Shown here: positions 1-11,564 of the stretch, piece after piece
How the letters are laid out: every line of letters starts with the position of its first letter
How positions within the stretch are numbered: position 1 is the first letter of the stretch
Origin: Rheum nobile
Taxonomy: Eukaryota > Streptophyta > Magnoliopsida > Caryophyllales > Polygonaceae
Length of the DNA: 64,000 nt
Assembly: GCA_027886185.1 (NCBI GenBank)
Contig: WOAB01000142.1
Span: 620,001 to 684,000, forward strand
Direction: 5' to 3'
The notes under the pieces: generated by a model
The model's database searches: none
What the model saw: only the letters and a program-made list of their open reading frames with translations
What the model was told of the DNA's origin: nothing
Translations under genes and position numbers: made by a program

Positions 1-206
1 TCCTCAAACAGATACCAGTAATCATCAACCAGCTTTGAGTGAAACTAACGCAGTATGTATTTTATCTCTATATTTTCTTATATTTAATTATTGTCTTTTG
101 TAATTTAAACTACCCTTATTATTCTTGACATTCTGTGCAGGCTTCAATAGATGTCAATCATGGGAGAAGTAAGAAAGAAAAACAACCCCTTATCTAAACG
201 TTACCC

Positions 207-2292
207 ATGGCTGATTTTGCAAAACTGAAAGCTAAAGAGAGACAACAAAGAAGCAAGCGGGCCGAAGGATCTCATCCACACGAATTGATCTATGAACAAC
301 GTCCAAAGCAAACTCAGCAACAAAGCATCACCCATCAACCAGAAATTCAGCAAAAGAAGCAACATAAAAATCCCCAAAAGAAACATCAGATTTCCAAGAG
401 CTCAACTCACGCGCAAAATCAGAAGAATTTTTGTGCTCCTGGGTCTTATTCATTATATGTGCAGTTGCAGAAAAGAAAAGCCTTAAAAGAACAACAAGGT
501 GCTCTCGATAAAGAGTTTGAAAATTTGGAGGAGGAATTAGGATTGTCTGCTGGAGGTTTGAGAATGCATCAAGGAAATGTTAGAAGTCTACATGAAGGTG
601 ACTTGGATGCACTTGATGATAACAATGTTAGAGAAGTCCATGATTGTGACTTTGTAGAAGATGCATCAAATGGCAACAATGTTAGAGATGTCCATGAAGG
701 TGACTTTATGGAAGATGCATCAAATGGCAATAATGATATAGCAAGTGAAACTGATATGCTGGCTGAAAAAGCACATCCAGGTATTTTACATGTTTGATTG
801 TCTAGATTTGCATTTTTCATTTGTTTAGTGATAAAGTTTGACATTTACTCTAATCCAAATTAGATACTCAAAAGAAGAAGTGTAGAGGAAGAACCATTTT
901 GGCACATGTTCATAACTGGGAAAAGCGTGAATACATTCTTTTGAATGATATGGGCCAGCCAGCAGGTCCTACCAAAGAAGTAGTTGAAACTTTTACGCGT
1001 TTCCTAGGAACCATAGCTAAAGATGCAGCCCTTGTACCATTGAATTTCATAAGTTGGAAATATGTTCCTACTCCTACGAAGGATAAAATCTGGGAATATG
1101 TGCTGGTAATATTTTTTTATTATGTTTTTTCTCCCTATTTTAAACATATATGTATGCAGTTACTAATTTAACATTATTCGTTTTTCCTTAGAAAAGGTTT
1201 GATATTTCAGTGTCAGGAAAGAAACATGTGCTTGAGACTATAAATGCAGATTGGCGCACTTACAAATCAAGAATAAAAAAAGAACACTACTCCAAGTATA
1301 CAACCATGGAAGAGAGGTTGGCCAATCGGCCTGAGCATGTACCTGATAATCAATTCAGAGACCTTTTGAAGTATTGGGATTCAAAAGAAGCACAAGTATT
1401 TATTACAACTACCAATTCTTTCCTTGAAATAGTATGTTCGTAATGTAAACTACCATATTTATCGTGTTTTATTATATAGGAAATCAGCAAGATCAACAAG
1501 GAAAACCGACAAAAGCAAGGTGATATGCATACTATGGGACCATGTTCGTTTTCAATGTTGCGTGCTAACCTGGTAATTGTATTATTGTATAATTATATTA
1601 GTTTTAAAGCTCAACAATGTTGCGTGCTAACCTAGTAATTGTGTAATTATATTAGTTTCTGGTTTGATGTTTTTGTTCAGAAAGAAAAAAACCCAGACAA
1701 TCAAGAGCCATCACAAGCAGAAGTTTACATTGAGTCTAGAAAGCGCAAAGCTGGACGGGAATACTTAACACCAAACGAAGAGACCCTAAAAAACATTGTG
1801 AGATAAATTTGCTTGTGCATTTCTGGGTTGTTGTTTTGGATGAGAATACTTATGTTTTGCATATCTTTGTTTTTATGGAATGTTTCTTTGTTTTTGGTTA
1901 AATAGGAGAAATTGAAAGCACTTAAGACACAAGATGGTGGAGGTGCAAAGATTGATCCATATTTTGATGTTATCACTAAGAAAGAACATGGTGGGCGTGT
2001 GCGTTTGTATGGACGAGGTGTCACAAAGTCTACATTAGAAAAGAGGGATCCCGACACTCCATATATATTGCCCCCAATGCTCTTAGAAAACATCACAAAA
2101 AAGTTTGAGAAAGATATGGAGGAATTATTGGAGAAGAAATTTTCTGATTTTGTATCAAGGATAAGAGAAGCTAATGGAGATGATGTTATTATTCCAGACT
2201 TCCAGTCGAATGAAGTTGCTGATGGAGATGATGCATCCAGTCAAGGTGATGATGAAGCTGCTGAATCAACGGTCCCGTCATGTTCACAATAA
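207..2292 (+). CDS. CACTA-encoded plant transposase-like protein (Ptta/En/Spm, Transposase_24 type)
   Basis: A six-exon model reads through without a stop: 207-780, 864-1105, 1192-1395, 1480-1572, 1681-1797 and 1906-2292, all with GT-AG borders and compatible phases, giving about 538 residues. The N-terminal quarter is basic and Gln-rich with a short acidic repeat (units such as NNVRDVHEGDF). The conserved core begins at KKKCRGRTILAHVHNWEK, followed by GQPAGPTKEVVETFTRFLG, WKYVPTPTKD, and the block NADWRTYKSRIKKEHY, PEHVPDNQFRDLLKYW. This order is diagnostic of the plant Ptta/En/Spm family protein that accompanies the CACTA TNPD transposase. The tail is acidic and coiled-coil-like. An in-frame TAA at 195 makes 207 the likely start, but further 5' exons before the window cannot be excluded. 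The family's biochemical role is poorly known; binding of element ends is an inference. Confidence 0.72.
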
Positions 2293-3289
2293 AGGCATTT
2301 TTCTTCCTATAAAATAATGAATTAATTGTGTCTTTAATTTACTGTTAGTTGCTTTATTTTCTTCTTCTGATATGCTTTTACCCACTCTTTCTCTGTGTAT
2401 GCTGTACTACTTTCCTTCATTTGTGGCAGATGAATATTACTTATATATATATGTGCCCGTAACTCTAGCTTTCTACCTCTTTGTATGGGTTTATTCTGAG
2501 GCTGATAAGTTGAAATACATGGTCTAGATGAAATTACATAAGCTATTTGTTCTTGGCACAATGGATGGGCTTACTTGAGTTTCAATCAATAAAAGCATAA
2601 CATTATATATTTGTAGGGTGGGATTATAGGAACATTTTTAGATTTTGACCAGTAGATGCTTAGCAAGATAAAACTTCAATCTGATATTTGTTCCTTGCTT
2701 TGTGTGGAACTTGAGTGGTACGGTTATGGTGATTGCACTTTCTTCAATTTTGTGTAGCTTTGACTTGAGATATCAAAAGCTTAATTGAATGTTGTAGGGA
2801 ATTGTAGGGGAAATAAATTTTCAACATGTATATAAACGAATCTTAATTTGCCTTACCATTCTAATCGAAAACTCTATTTATATACCTAATTCTATTTCGT
2901 TAACATTTTTATTTTTATTTATATAGCTAATTCTATTTTGTTAACATTTTTCTTTGTATATATGTGTAGGTGGAGCTAGTGTGACTACTACAAACGTTGA
3001 AGACAAGGCATTTGGTGGAACTATTAGCCGGATTAGGTTATAGATTGATTAGGGTTAAGAAGTCATTTTGAAAATAGGCTAACATATGAAGTGATTATTA
3101 CTTTTGGGTTTAAATATTATTAGCTAAATGCATGTCATTTTTTGAACATATATTACTCATTTGTATGGTATTTCTTATGTTATTAATATGAAAATATTTC
3201 TACTTAATTTGAGCCTTTAATGATGCAGAATTTATATTTTATAATTTATATCATGTTGGTATATATATATATAATTAAATTGTGTACAG

Positions 3290-3612
3290 GCCGTTTGATC
3301 ATAATTATAATAATTCTAGTAAAACCGCCACAATAGGTTATAATGGTAAACTATTGAAACGCAACCGCTACATTAGGTTCTAAAAAAAATGCAAACAAAA
3401 ACCGCTACAAAAGGGTGTATATAGTGACAGTTGTGTAAATCTTATGTGGCGGTTTTCTATGTAACTCACAATCGCTACAATAAGCTAAAAACCCGCTACA
3501 ATAGAGCTAATGCAGCGCCAGCAGACGTAGCGGGCAAAAACCGCCACAATAGGTCTAATGTGGCGGTTTTCAAACCTTATGTGGCGGATTTCAACCGCTA
3601 CAATAGCAACGA
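3290..3612 (+). repeat. CACTA subterminal repeat array (accgctacaatagg units)
   Basis: Variants of 'accgctacaatagg' and its complement ('aatgtggcggttttc') recur roughly every 25-45 bp up to the terminus at 3624. In En/Spm-like elements such subterminal motifs bind the element's own TNPA-type protein. That role is inferred here from position and repetition. The short open frame across 3431-3619 is a by-product of the repeat and not a gene. Confidence 0.75.
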
Positions 3613-3624
3613 TATGTAGTAGTG

Positions 3625-3835
3625 GGTGCAACATGGATTCCCTTAACAAAGAGCTGGAAAGAAGAGTTATTGCAGCTGAGGCAGCACTTAGGAGGGCCAG
3701 ACTGAACTACTCCATTGCGGTTAACCAGTTGTAAAAAGACCTTGAAATGCTTTCTTTGCAAGTACTGTCTATGTACGAGACTAATGAAAGTCTTATTCGA
3801 AAAGCCTTTTCGAAAGTCATTAATTTCAGCCTATA
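3625..3835 (+). pseudogene. coiled-coil gene fragment, copy A (3' tail of an At1g22060-like protein)
   Basis: This is near-identical to the last ~210 bp of the longer copy-B fragment (29826-31292) and encodes MDSLNKELERRVIAAEAALR and so on. Codon CAA of copy B (QLQKD) is TAA here (gttgTaaaaag), so this copy cannot be translated through. Everything upstream was displaced by the CACTA element, whose end abuts at 3624. I recognise the family as a large plant coiled-coil protein with an N-terminal NT-C2 domain (Arabidopsis At1g22060-like, described as myosin-heavy-chain-related). The NT-C2 part is absent. Confidence 0.8.
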
Positions 3836-4195
3836 AGATAAAACTCATGAACCTGCTAGTTAAAACTCATGAACCTGCAAGTTAAAACTCATGAACCTAT
3901 AAGATAAAACTTATTAAACTACAAGATCAAAAACTCATGAACCTACAAAATAAAAAAACTCAGAAAACACCCATGAACTTGTAAAACAAAATTAATGAAC
4001 ATGTAAGACAAAACTCATAAACCTACTAGTTGAAACTCATGAATCTTAGAAAAATCTCATAAACTTGTAAAATAAAACTCATGAACCTATACGCCATAAT
4101 TCATGAACCTACAAGTTAAAACTCATGAACTTACAAGTTCAAATGCATGAACCTACAAGGAAAAACTCATGAACATGCAAGATTATCGGCTTAAA
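3836..4195 (+). repeat. tandem array of ~20-bp 'aaactcatgaacctacaag' units, copy A
   Basis: About 17 degenerate units follow directly after the coiled-coil fragment. The same array is at 31293-31645 in copy B, and its reverse complement ('cttgcaggttcatgagttt') forms the array at 28836-29356 on the other side of the gene fragment. The two opposed arrays frame the captured gene piece, as subterminal repeats of a DNA transposon would. Confidence 0.85.
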
Positions 4196-4230
4196 CTTCT
4201 CTTGTAGGGTTTATCAACCTCTAAAATGTA

Positions 4231-4290
4231 GCTTATGAGGGATTTGAACCCACATCCATGTGAATAAACACATTGCTCTACCATTTGAAC
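4231..4290 (-). other. tRNA-like remnant (B box and A box recognisable)
   Basis: On the minus strand the stretch carries an A-box-like segment (TTCAAATGGTAGAGC) and a B-box-like GGTTCAAATCC at tRNA-like spacing, with a recognisable T arm. The anticodon region does not form a clean stem and no poly(A) follows, so it is a tRNA pseudogene or the head of a SINE. Copy B has the same remnant at 31691-31747. The LTR insertion at 4295 (TSD CTAAT) abuts it. Confidence 0.4.
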
Positions 4291-4794
4291 TAATTGTAAT
4301 ACCCCTCATTTTTAGTAAGGGTATTTGGGTAATTTTCCTAACCTTCGTTCAATAATTATTTCGTTTTCAGTGGAGTTCGGATTTTTTGTAACATCTTGAT
4401 CTCCGAAATAATTCCTTGAGTGGTATAAAATACATTCGATGTATTTCCGAGGCTTAGAATATTCGTTCGGGTATGAATATATTTAACTCGGGGTTAAAAC
4501 TATACCCATACACTTTCCCGGACAAAAAAGGCTCAGAAATGGCCTTGATCGCGACCGCGGCACCGCTACTGCCAATGCGGTAAATGATGGAAAGAAACCA
4601 TCTTGTCAAGGCTGTCAAGTTGCAGCGACCGCGGTATGGTCACCGCGATCGCGGTATAGGCAAGTGGCCGTGACCGCGATCGCGGTAAATATCCAGTGAC
4701 AGCTTTTTCTTTGCGTCGCCGGAATTCAAACACGTCGCCATGCCGCCCATGGGCGTCCCATCTTGTCGGGGGTGATGCACCTACTTGCTGGGCA

Positions 4795-4804
4795 CTATAT
4801 AAGG
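4795..4804 (+). promoter_or_regulatory. TATA box of the solo LTR (ctatataagg)
   Basis: It sits about 500 bp into the LTR, after the motif-rich U3-like part and before the leader. The same box is at 32271-32280 in copy B, and the LTR at the window end has one at 63445. Confidence 0.6.
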
Positions 4805-6107
4805 AGGAGATCTGAAGGATTGGAGCACTCCATCTGAATCAAAAACTCTCAGTTTCTCTCGCCGGAAAATTCAAGCTCTCGCTGGAGTTGTCGCCGGAGC
4901 TTTCTAAGGAGAAGGTGGTGCTTGTAATGTGTTGCCTTGGAGGTACAAGGAGCCCAATAGTCGACCCCCCATCCAAACCAAGCGTCGTCGCGTCGATCCC
5001 GGTGAGAAACCTTCCATTCGAGTCGTCGAGTTCATCGACCGCGATCGCGGCCATGACACTAGCGCCATCGCTGTCCCCGCCATCGCGGTGTCTCGCGGGG
5101 CACTTGCCCCCGACGACCGCGATCGCGGCGGAGGCACCGCAATCGCAGTTGCCTGCAATTGTGGCGCCTTGGCTTTATCGTTTCGATCGAGGCTTCGTTC
5201 CTTCGATTTCGTTCGTTCCTCTCTCGATTCGTACTATTTATTGTCGAACCTAAATTAGGTTTTTGTTATGGGTCGATCCGTAGGAATCTGTAATCCAAGT
5301 TTTGTCCTCGTTCGGACCCAGAAACCGTTGTCTTTGAGCTTCGTCAAGCTTTATCTGATCTAAGGCAAGTGGCGGTTCGCTCTTGCTTAATCATTCCATG
5401 TTATATTAATTATCAATTGCTTTTAATTGTTAATTAAGTTGGAGTGAACTATTGTTTTCGTTTGGGAACAAATTTTATAAATAATGTGATTAAAATGTGA
5501 TATTATGATAGGTTCTATATATTGCTAGAAACAACGCTATTATACTTGTTAATTGCCGTAATGGTTTTGTTGTGGATTTAAATGTGAACTTTAATGCTAG
5601 ATTAGCACGAGTATTCGTAGAAACGCTAATTCCTGGAGGGGATTAGTCGTTTCTTTATAACTTGGTATTAGTCGGATAATTCCCTAATACTTTTAACGGT
5701 CGTGACCCATTGCTTCATATCCACTCGTTAAGGTAAGAGGTGTTAAACACCTTGCTAGTGCAATTTGGGTGGACTTAATGTCACCTTGTGTATTAAAAGT
5801 TCGTAGTTACTCGAGATAATATTAAAAGCCGTAACAATAATATACGTTTTGTAATTAAATAAGATAAGTGTGGTTAGGCACATAATTAATGAACCTTGGG
5901 CGAGAAGTACAACGTGGAAACTCGTCTGGACTTCGATTAAAGTAAGTCCACCTTCCTAATCTGAATTCGCACTAAGCGGTGAGGTTGGTCGTGGACCCAA
6001 ATAATCAAGTCGCTTTTAAACGCTTGTGTGAAACTATAACGTTCCCAAACAGTTGTCATAATTTCCCGTAAGACTCAATCCTTTGGAGTCTTCTCTTCAT
6101 ACGTTTC

Positions 6108-8635
6108 TGTAACACCTCCAAATATTTCCTTGGAAAGGTATTACCGCCAGTGACCTCAGATTCCACATCCGAAGCCACCCAAGACTTTACCAGTTTATAC
6201 AAACCATGAAACAATAATTATGATACAAAATATCATAACTTTCAATTAAAACATATGTCTTGGAATTACATCTCAATTCCAAACATGACAAAATACAGAG
6301 TAATAATAATAATACAGCGGAAGTCTTTATAGAATAAATAACAAAAGGGGTCTTGATCGTAGCGATCACCCGTCAAGGATCTCAACATGGATAAACTTAT
6401 CAAAAACACTATTTTTCTTCATAGTCGTTCTAGCCTTCACGGAACTGTAACTTATCTGATGTGCCGAATCAAACGGATGACACCAGCCAACCATGCAAGG
6501 GAATAATCGGTTGGTTAATCTAATGAAAGACTATGCAAGTGTTAAAAACAGAGTGGTTCGAAGCAGTCGTATTAGGTTAGACTCATCGCTTCTCGAATCA
6601 AAATCGATGATGATAGTCAACCACCATACTTCTACTAAAATATATGAAAAGACATGATCAAGAGAAGATTCTGAAAGACCGAGTCTTACATCAATCAACC
6701 AAGAGAAAGACTCCAATGAATTGAGTCTCAAAGGAAGCATGATAAATATTGGGGGACATATACTTTCACACAAGCGTTCAAAACGACTTGATGTTTCGGT
6801 TCTAGACCAACCTCATCGCACAATGCGAATCTAGATTGGAAAGAAAACTTTTCTCTGATCAAAGTCAAGACGAATTTTTCCTAGCTACACTACTGCCTAG
6901 CTGCACTACTCGCCCAAGGGTATATTAATTATGTGCACTAAAGCACTTATCTCATTTTAATTCCAAAACACACATTCACGTTATAGGCTTTTAAGTCATC
7001 TCATCCCTCAGGATATTGAGATACAAAGTTGGGAACTAAATCCCTAAAAATCGAGTCGGGAACTAAATCCCTAAAAGCGGCACTAGTTGTGTGCACAAAC
7101 CCTGAGTAAGGGTATGGTCATGACCAGAGCAGGATGGTAGGAACTAAATCCTAACCACCAGGTTATAAAGAAACGACTAGTACTCGCAATGAGATACACA
7201 GTAGCGTTCCTACGAATACTCGTTCAAACTAAACAGTTACAAACGCAATAATAATCCACATCAATGCCCTCAAGGCAATCATCATAAATATATATCTATA
7301 ATAGCGTTGTTCTAGCAGATATACAACCTATTATAATATCATATTTTAATTCTATCATTTATCAAAACTGTTCCCAACGAAAATAGTAAATCATCCCAAA
7401 TTAATTAACAATTAAACAATTGATAATTAATGGAAATATGGAATGATGAGCAAGAGCGAACCGCCACTTGCCTGGAGTAGATTCGGCGATGAATCTTGAC
7501 GAGACGACTACTGATGATATCCTTTCCGAGGATATGGCCTATGCTTCAGATAGCTCTAGCGGATTACGAGTCCACACGCGATCCAGCAAATACCGTTATC
7601 ACTAACAAATTAATTAATATTAATTAATTTGTCTGGACGAACTCGAGGAATTAAATTTAATAAATTTTTATGATTTTAAATCATAAAAATATTTATTAAA
7701 TTTTCCTAAAGAAAAATACGGATGAAAGGGGGTCGAAATTATACCGCTCGTATGATTTCGGGTTAAATCTGGACTGAAGGCTAATTGGGCTTGTCTCGGC
7801 CCAACAAGAATTAATTAGGCTTAAGGGGGGGCCAATTTCTTTGCTTTCTTCTTCCCCGAATAACAACAACAGCACAGCGGAGCAACAACAATGGCGCCGC
7901 TTCACGACCGGGGCAGCTCGGAAAAGGAGCACAGCGGCTTGGCGCCCGCCTTCTCGCCGGGAAGGACGCAACCACCAGCAGCAGCTCGCCGGAGGGGAGT
8001 CGAACGGACGCAGCAGCGGCGATTCATAACAACGAACAACAAGGCTTGTCGGGGCTTCTTGTCTTGACGCCGGGAGGGGAGCCACCAGTAGCGGCGGACG
8101 ACGGCGTTTCAGCGGCGACACGAAGCACAGCAGCCAGCTCCCAGCAGATCGTAGCAAGGCGCGACGACAGCGGCGATAGCACAGCGGCATCAGCGCTCGC
8201 CGGAGGAGAACGAAGGGCTCGCCGGCGGGAAGAACGACCGAGCAAGGATGGGAGAGAGATGAAGAGATCGAGTGTGCCTTGCAGCCTCCAAGATCCAGCT
8301 CCTTAAATAGCCCAAGGGAGGGGGTAGAGCTCCGGCCACCTCATCGACAGGTGCCCTGACAACGCACGCTGAAGTGACACCGAGACTCGACATGCAAAAC
8401 TTTTTGGGGAAATTGTTTTGGTATGGGTTTTTAACCCCGGAAATTATATGTTTGTATCCAAACAAATATTCTAAGTTCCGAAAATATATCGAATGTATTT
8501 TATACTACTCAAGGAATTATTTCGGAGATCATGGATGTTACGGAAAATTCGAACTCCACTGAAAGCGAAATAATTAATTGAACGAAGGTTGAGAAAATTA
8601 CACAAATATCCTTACTAAAATTGAGGGGTATTACA
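6108..8635 (-). repeat. 3' LTR of the nested gypsy element (copy A)
   Basis: It begins TGTAACACCTCC and ends GGGGTATTACA on the plus strand, and is near-identical to 11565-14091. It contains an AT-rich part and a GC-rich part (7840-8250) that produces many spurious open frames, plus the conserved 22-nt hairpin at 7450-7471 in reverse orientation. Confidence 0.9.
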
Positions 8636-8655
8636 TCACCTCCCCCTTAAAAGAA
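8636..8655 (-). other. polypurine tract of the nested gypsy element
   Basis: On the minus strand, AAGGGGGAGGTGA directly precedes the 3' LTR. This is the expected position and composition of the plus-strand primer of an LTR retrotransposon. Confidence 0.65.
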
Positions 8656-8671
8656 GTTTTGACCCCGAAAC

Positions 8672-11044
8672 TTAGGCCGAAAACAACTCGGGAAAGCGTC
8701 TAAGCATATCCTCCTCAGTCTCCCAAGTAACTTCTTCTGTTCCTGACTTGGACCACAAAATCTGTGCCAACGGTACCACCTTGTTGCGCAATTGCTTCTT
8801 ACGGCGTTCGAGAATACGCACAGGTATCTCCTTGTATGTACCATTTGCATGAATCTCAATGTCTTCATAACTAGACTCATCTGGCACGTATTTCCTTAAC
8901 AGGGATACGTGGAACACGTCATGCACTGGATGTGCCAATGGCGGCAATGCCAGACGGTACGCTAGAGATCCTATCCTATCAAAGATCTCAAATGGTCCCA
9001 CGTAGCAAGGGTCGAGCTTCCCACGCTTACCAAATCTGAATACACCCTGACAAACACTTTGTCACCAACCTTAACCCGACATTCCTACGCTTCGGATCTG
9101 CGTAAGATTTTTGTCGACTTTGAGCTGTCAACATCCTTTGTCTTATTAATGCAATGTCCGAGGCAGTCCTTTCGACTAGCTCCGGTCCTGAACCCAGAGT
9201 GATCCATCTTCCTGAATCACGAAAACCGGGAGCTTTCCCATCCATCACTTCACTGCTTAGCTTCACCAAGATCACATCATCAACCTGTTTCTCCCTGATC
9301 AGATCAAGAAGTGTAGCTTGAATTTCAAGCATACTCAGGTATCCTCGACGTTGATCGTACAAGACTTCAATCTCGCACAACCCTTGGTTCAGCTTAGTCT
9401 GAGCAGTAAGTAGAGCCATTACAGTCTCGTGCAGCGTCTTCCGGCTCAATGCATCGGCTACTACATTAGCCTTGCCCGGATGATACAACAACTCGATGTC
9501 TTAGTCTTTGAGTAGCTCTAACCAGCTACGTTGTCTCATATTCAACTCCTTCTGAGTGAACACGTATTTGAGACTCTTGTTATCGGTGAAGACTTGGCAT
9601 CTTACACCATAAAGATAGTGCCTCCAAATCTTCAATGCAAACACTACCGCTGCTAATTCCAGATCATGCGTCGGATAGTTTGCTTCATAGATTTTCAATT
9701 GTCTAGATGCGTATGCAATAACTTTGCCTCTTTGCATAACACACATCCTAAACCACTCTTTGAAGCATCACTATAGACCGCATAATCATTAGTTACTTCT
9801 GGTAGCGTTAGCACTGGTGCGGAGGTCAGACACTGTTTCAACTTCTGAAAACTGGCCTCGCACTTGTCATCCCAGACAAACTTCCTATGGACTTTGCGGA
9901 GCAAACCGGTCATAGGTAGAGCGATTTTAGAAAATCCCTCCACGAACCGTGTGTAATATCCAGCAAGTCCAAGAAAATTGCACACCTCTTTCACATTCTG
10001 AGGCCGCTTCCAATTGGCTACTTCTTCAATCTTCTGGGGATCAACTATCACCCCATTCTCATTGATCACATGGCCTAAGAAAGCCATTTCCTTGATCCAA
10101 AAGTCATACTTAGACAACTTTGCATACAACTGATTTTGTCTAAGGACTGACAAAATAATCCGAAGATGTTCCTCATGAGCTTTCACGCTCGGGGAATAAA
10201 TCAAAATGTCGTCGATGAAGACCACCACGAACTTATCCAAGTACTGGTGAAAACATCGATGCATCAGATCCATGAAAACTGCTGGAGCATTGGTAAGTCC
10301 AAATGGCATGACTACGAACTCGTAGTGACCATATTTTGTCCGAAATACAGTCCTCGGAATATCTTCCTCACAAATCCTGAGCTGATGGTAACCAGATCTC
10401 AGATCGATCTTGGAAAAGACTTTTGCTCCTTGTAGTTGATCTAACAGATCATCAATCCTTGACAAAGGATACTTATTCTTGATCGTGACTTTATTCAACC
10501 CTCGATAGTCGATACAAAGTCGAAACGATCCATCCTTCTTCTTGACAAACAACACCGGAGCACCCCAAGGCGATGCACTCGGCCTTATATAACCCTTGTC
10601 AAGAAGATCCTCGAGTTGCTTCTTCAACTCTTGTATTTCAGCAGGAGCCATCCGGTACGGTGCTTTAGAAATCGGCGCAGTACCAGGCTCAAGATCAATA
10701 GAAAATTCCACGTTACGATGCGGGGGTAATCTAGGAATCTCTTCCGGAAAGACATCCGGAAATTCACTAATCACAGGAATATCAATAATTGATGGTTCAT
10801 CTTTCATGGGTGGATCCAGGTAGCAAAGGTACCCGACACAACCTTGTCGAAGTAGCTTAAACGCAGCCATCGCATTGATGAGCCTGCCGTTATCAACGTC
10901 ATTCCGACCCTTGAATTTGCATACACACTGGACCCCAGATGACACTGTCACAGTTCTTGAGCTCAAATCGATTACCGCCCCATGACGCATCAGCCAATCC
11001 ATACCAAGAATAACGTCGTATGAAGCCATGGTAATACAAATCAA
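8672..11044 (-). pseudogene. gypsy pol remnant: protease end, reverse transcriptase, RNase H, chromodomain-like tail
   Basis: Reading from 11044 downward: the end of the aspartic protease region (DVILGMDWLMRHGAVIDLSS); RT with LCIDYRGLNKVTIKNKYPLS, KIDLRSGYHQLRI, MPFGLTNAPAVFMDLM and the catalytic FIDDILIYS; then RNase H with YSDASKSGLGCVL. A frameshift near 9720 splits RNase H (continued as QRGKVIAYASRQLKIYEANY), and a stop near 9500 follows LELLKD. Around 9190 the frame jumps from GRWITLG to GPELVERTASD, removing the zinc-binding and catalytic integrase core. The C-terminus (RNKVVPLAQILWSKSGTEEV, FPELFSA) resembles the chromodomain of Tekay/Del-type chromoviruses. It cannot support its own transposition. 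Confidence 0.9.
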
Positions 11045-11547
11045 ATCTGCTTCGAACTTCTTACCCTGAATGGTAATCGAAATTCTGACAGACGCTTGAT
11101 TCCAACTAAATGTTCACCATCTGTTTTACCGATCAAATTCCAATGATCTTATCACATTAATATCATTCCGATATACTTAACGTAATAAAATCAACTTAGA
11201 ATAGATCAAACTTGGTAATTTTCATTGATGAACTCAAACCGAGTTACTAGGTTCTACAACCTCAAATCATAACGAGGGAACTGGGAATTCAAGCCTTACT
11301 GGAGATGGCGAAATCACCTTGGCTTCTTCCGAGTCCTTCTGAAGAGAAACGAAAGCACCCATAATCTATGAGCGACGAGAAGAGAGTTAGTCTTTCTAAA
11401 TATGGAAGTTCGTTTCCATATCAGACTAAAGAGAAGGCACGACTAGAACAACAAAAAAATTCTTTGGAAATTCAGAGCCTTCGAAAACATTTCTCAGTTT
11501 AAAACGAGTAAATGGTTTATAAAATCCCAACCCGTTTTAAAAATTTC

Positions 11548-11560
11548 GGCTCTGATACCA
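11548..11560 (-). other. primer-binding site (initiator Met tRNA)
   Basis: On the minus strand TGGTATCAGAGCC lies a few bases inside the 5' LTR (LTR edge at 11565). This is the standard plant LTR-retrotransposon primer site complementary to the 3' end of tRNA-iMet. Confidence 0.85.
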
Positions 11561-11564
11561 GATC

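Larger units (their letters stand above)
1..3624 (+). mobile_element. CACTA (En/Spm) DNA transposon, 3' part; 5' end lies outside the window
   Basis: The right terminus is seen directly. The sequence ends ...CGATATGTAGTAGTG at 3624, whose reverse complement starts CACTACTACATATCG, the hallmark CACTA terminus. Upstream of it lies a subterminal array of GC-rich 'accgctacaatagg' units, also typical of this superfamily. The element encodes a Ptta/En/Spm-type protein (207-2292). Immediately after 3624 the host sequence 'ggtgcaacatgg' matches copy B at 31082 exactly, so the element is inserted inside the coiled-coil gene fragment of copy A. The 3-bp target duplication cannot be checked because the other end is missing. 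Bases 2293-3289 are its 3' noncoding part; I see no gene there. Confidence 0.88.

Noticed and set aside
2334..2561. Minus-strand open frame downstream of the CACTA gene
   Set aside because: No homology, no promoter and no splice signals; it lies in the element's AT-rich 3' noncoding part.
4231..4290. Functional tRNA gene
   Set aside because: A and B boxes are recognisable but the anticodon arm and acceptor stem do not fold cleanly, and both copies carry the same defects.
4839..5258. Open frames in the solo-LTR leader, repeated at 32121-32719
   Set aside because: They exist only because of the GCGATCGC repeats and are not conserved in reading frame between the two copies.
7696..8465. Clusters of overlapping open frames on both strands in GC-rich LTR sequence (also 13125-13945 and 35029-35846)
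   Set aside because: They lie inside the LTRs, overlap each other in several frames, differ between the LTR copies and show no family motif. They are composition artefacts.
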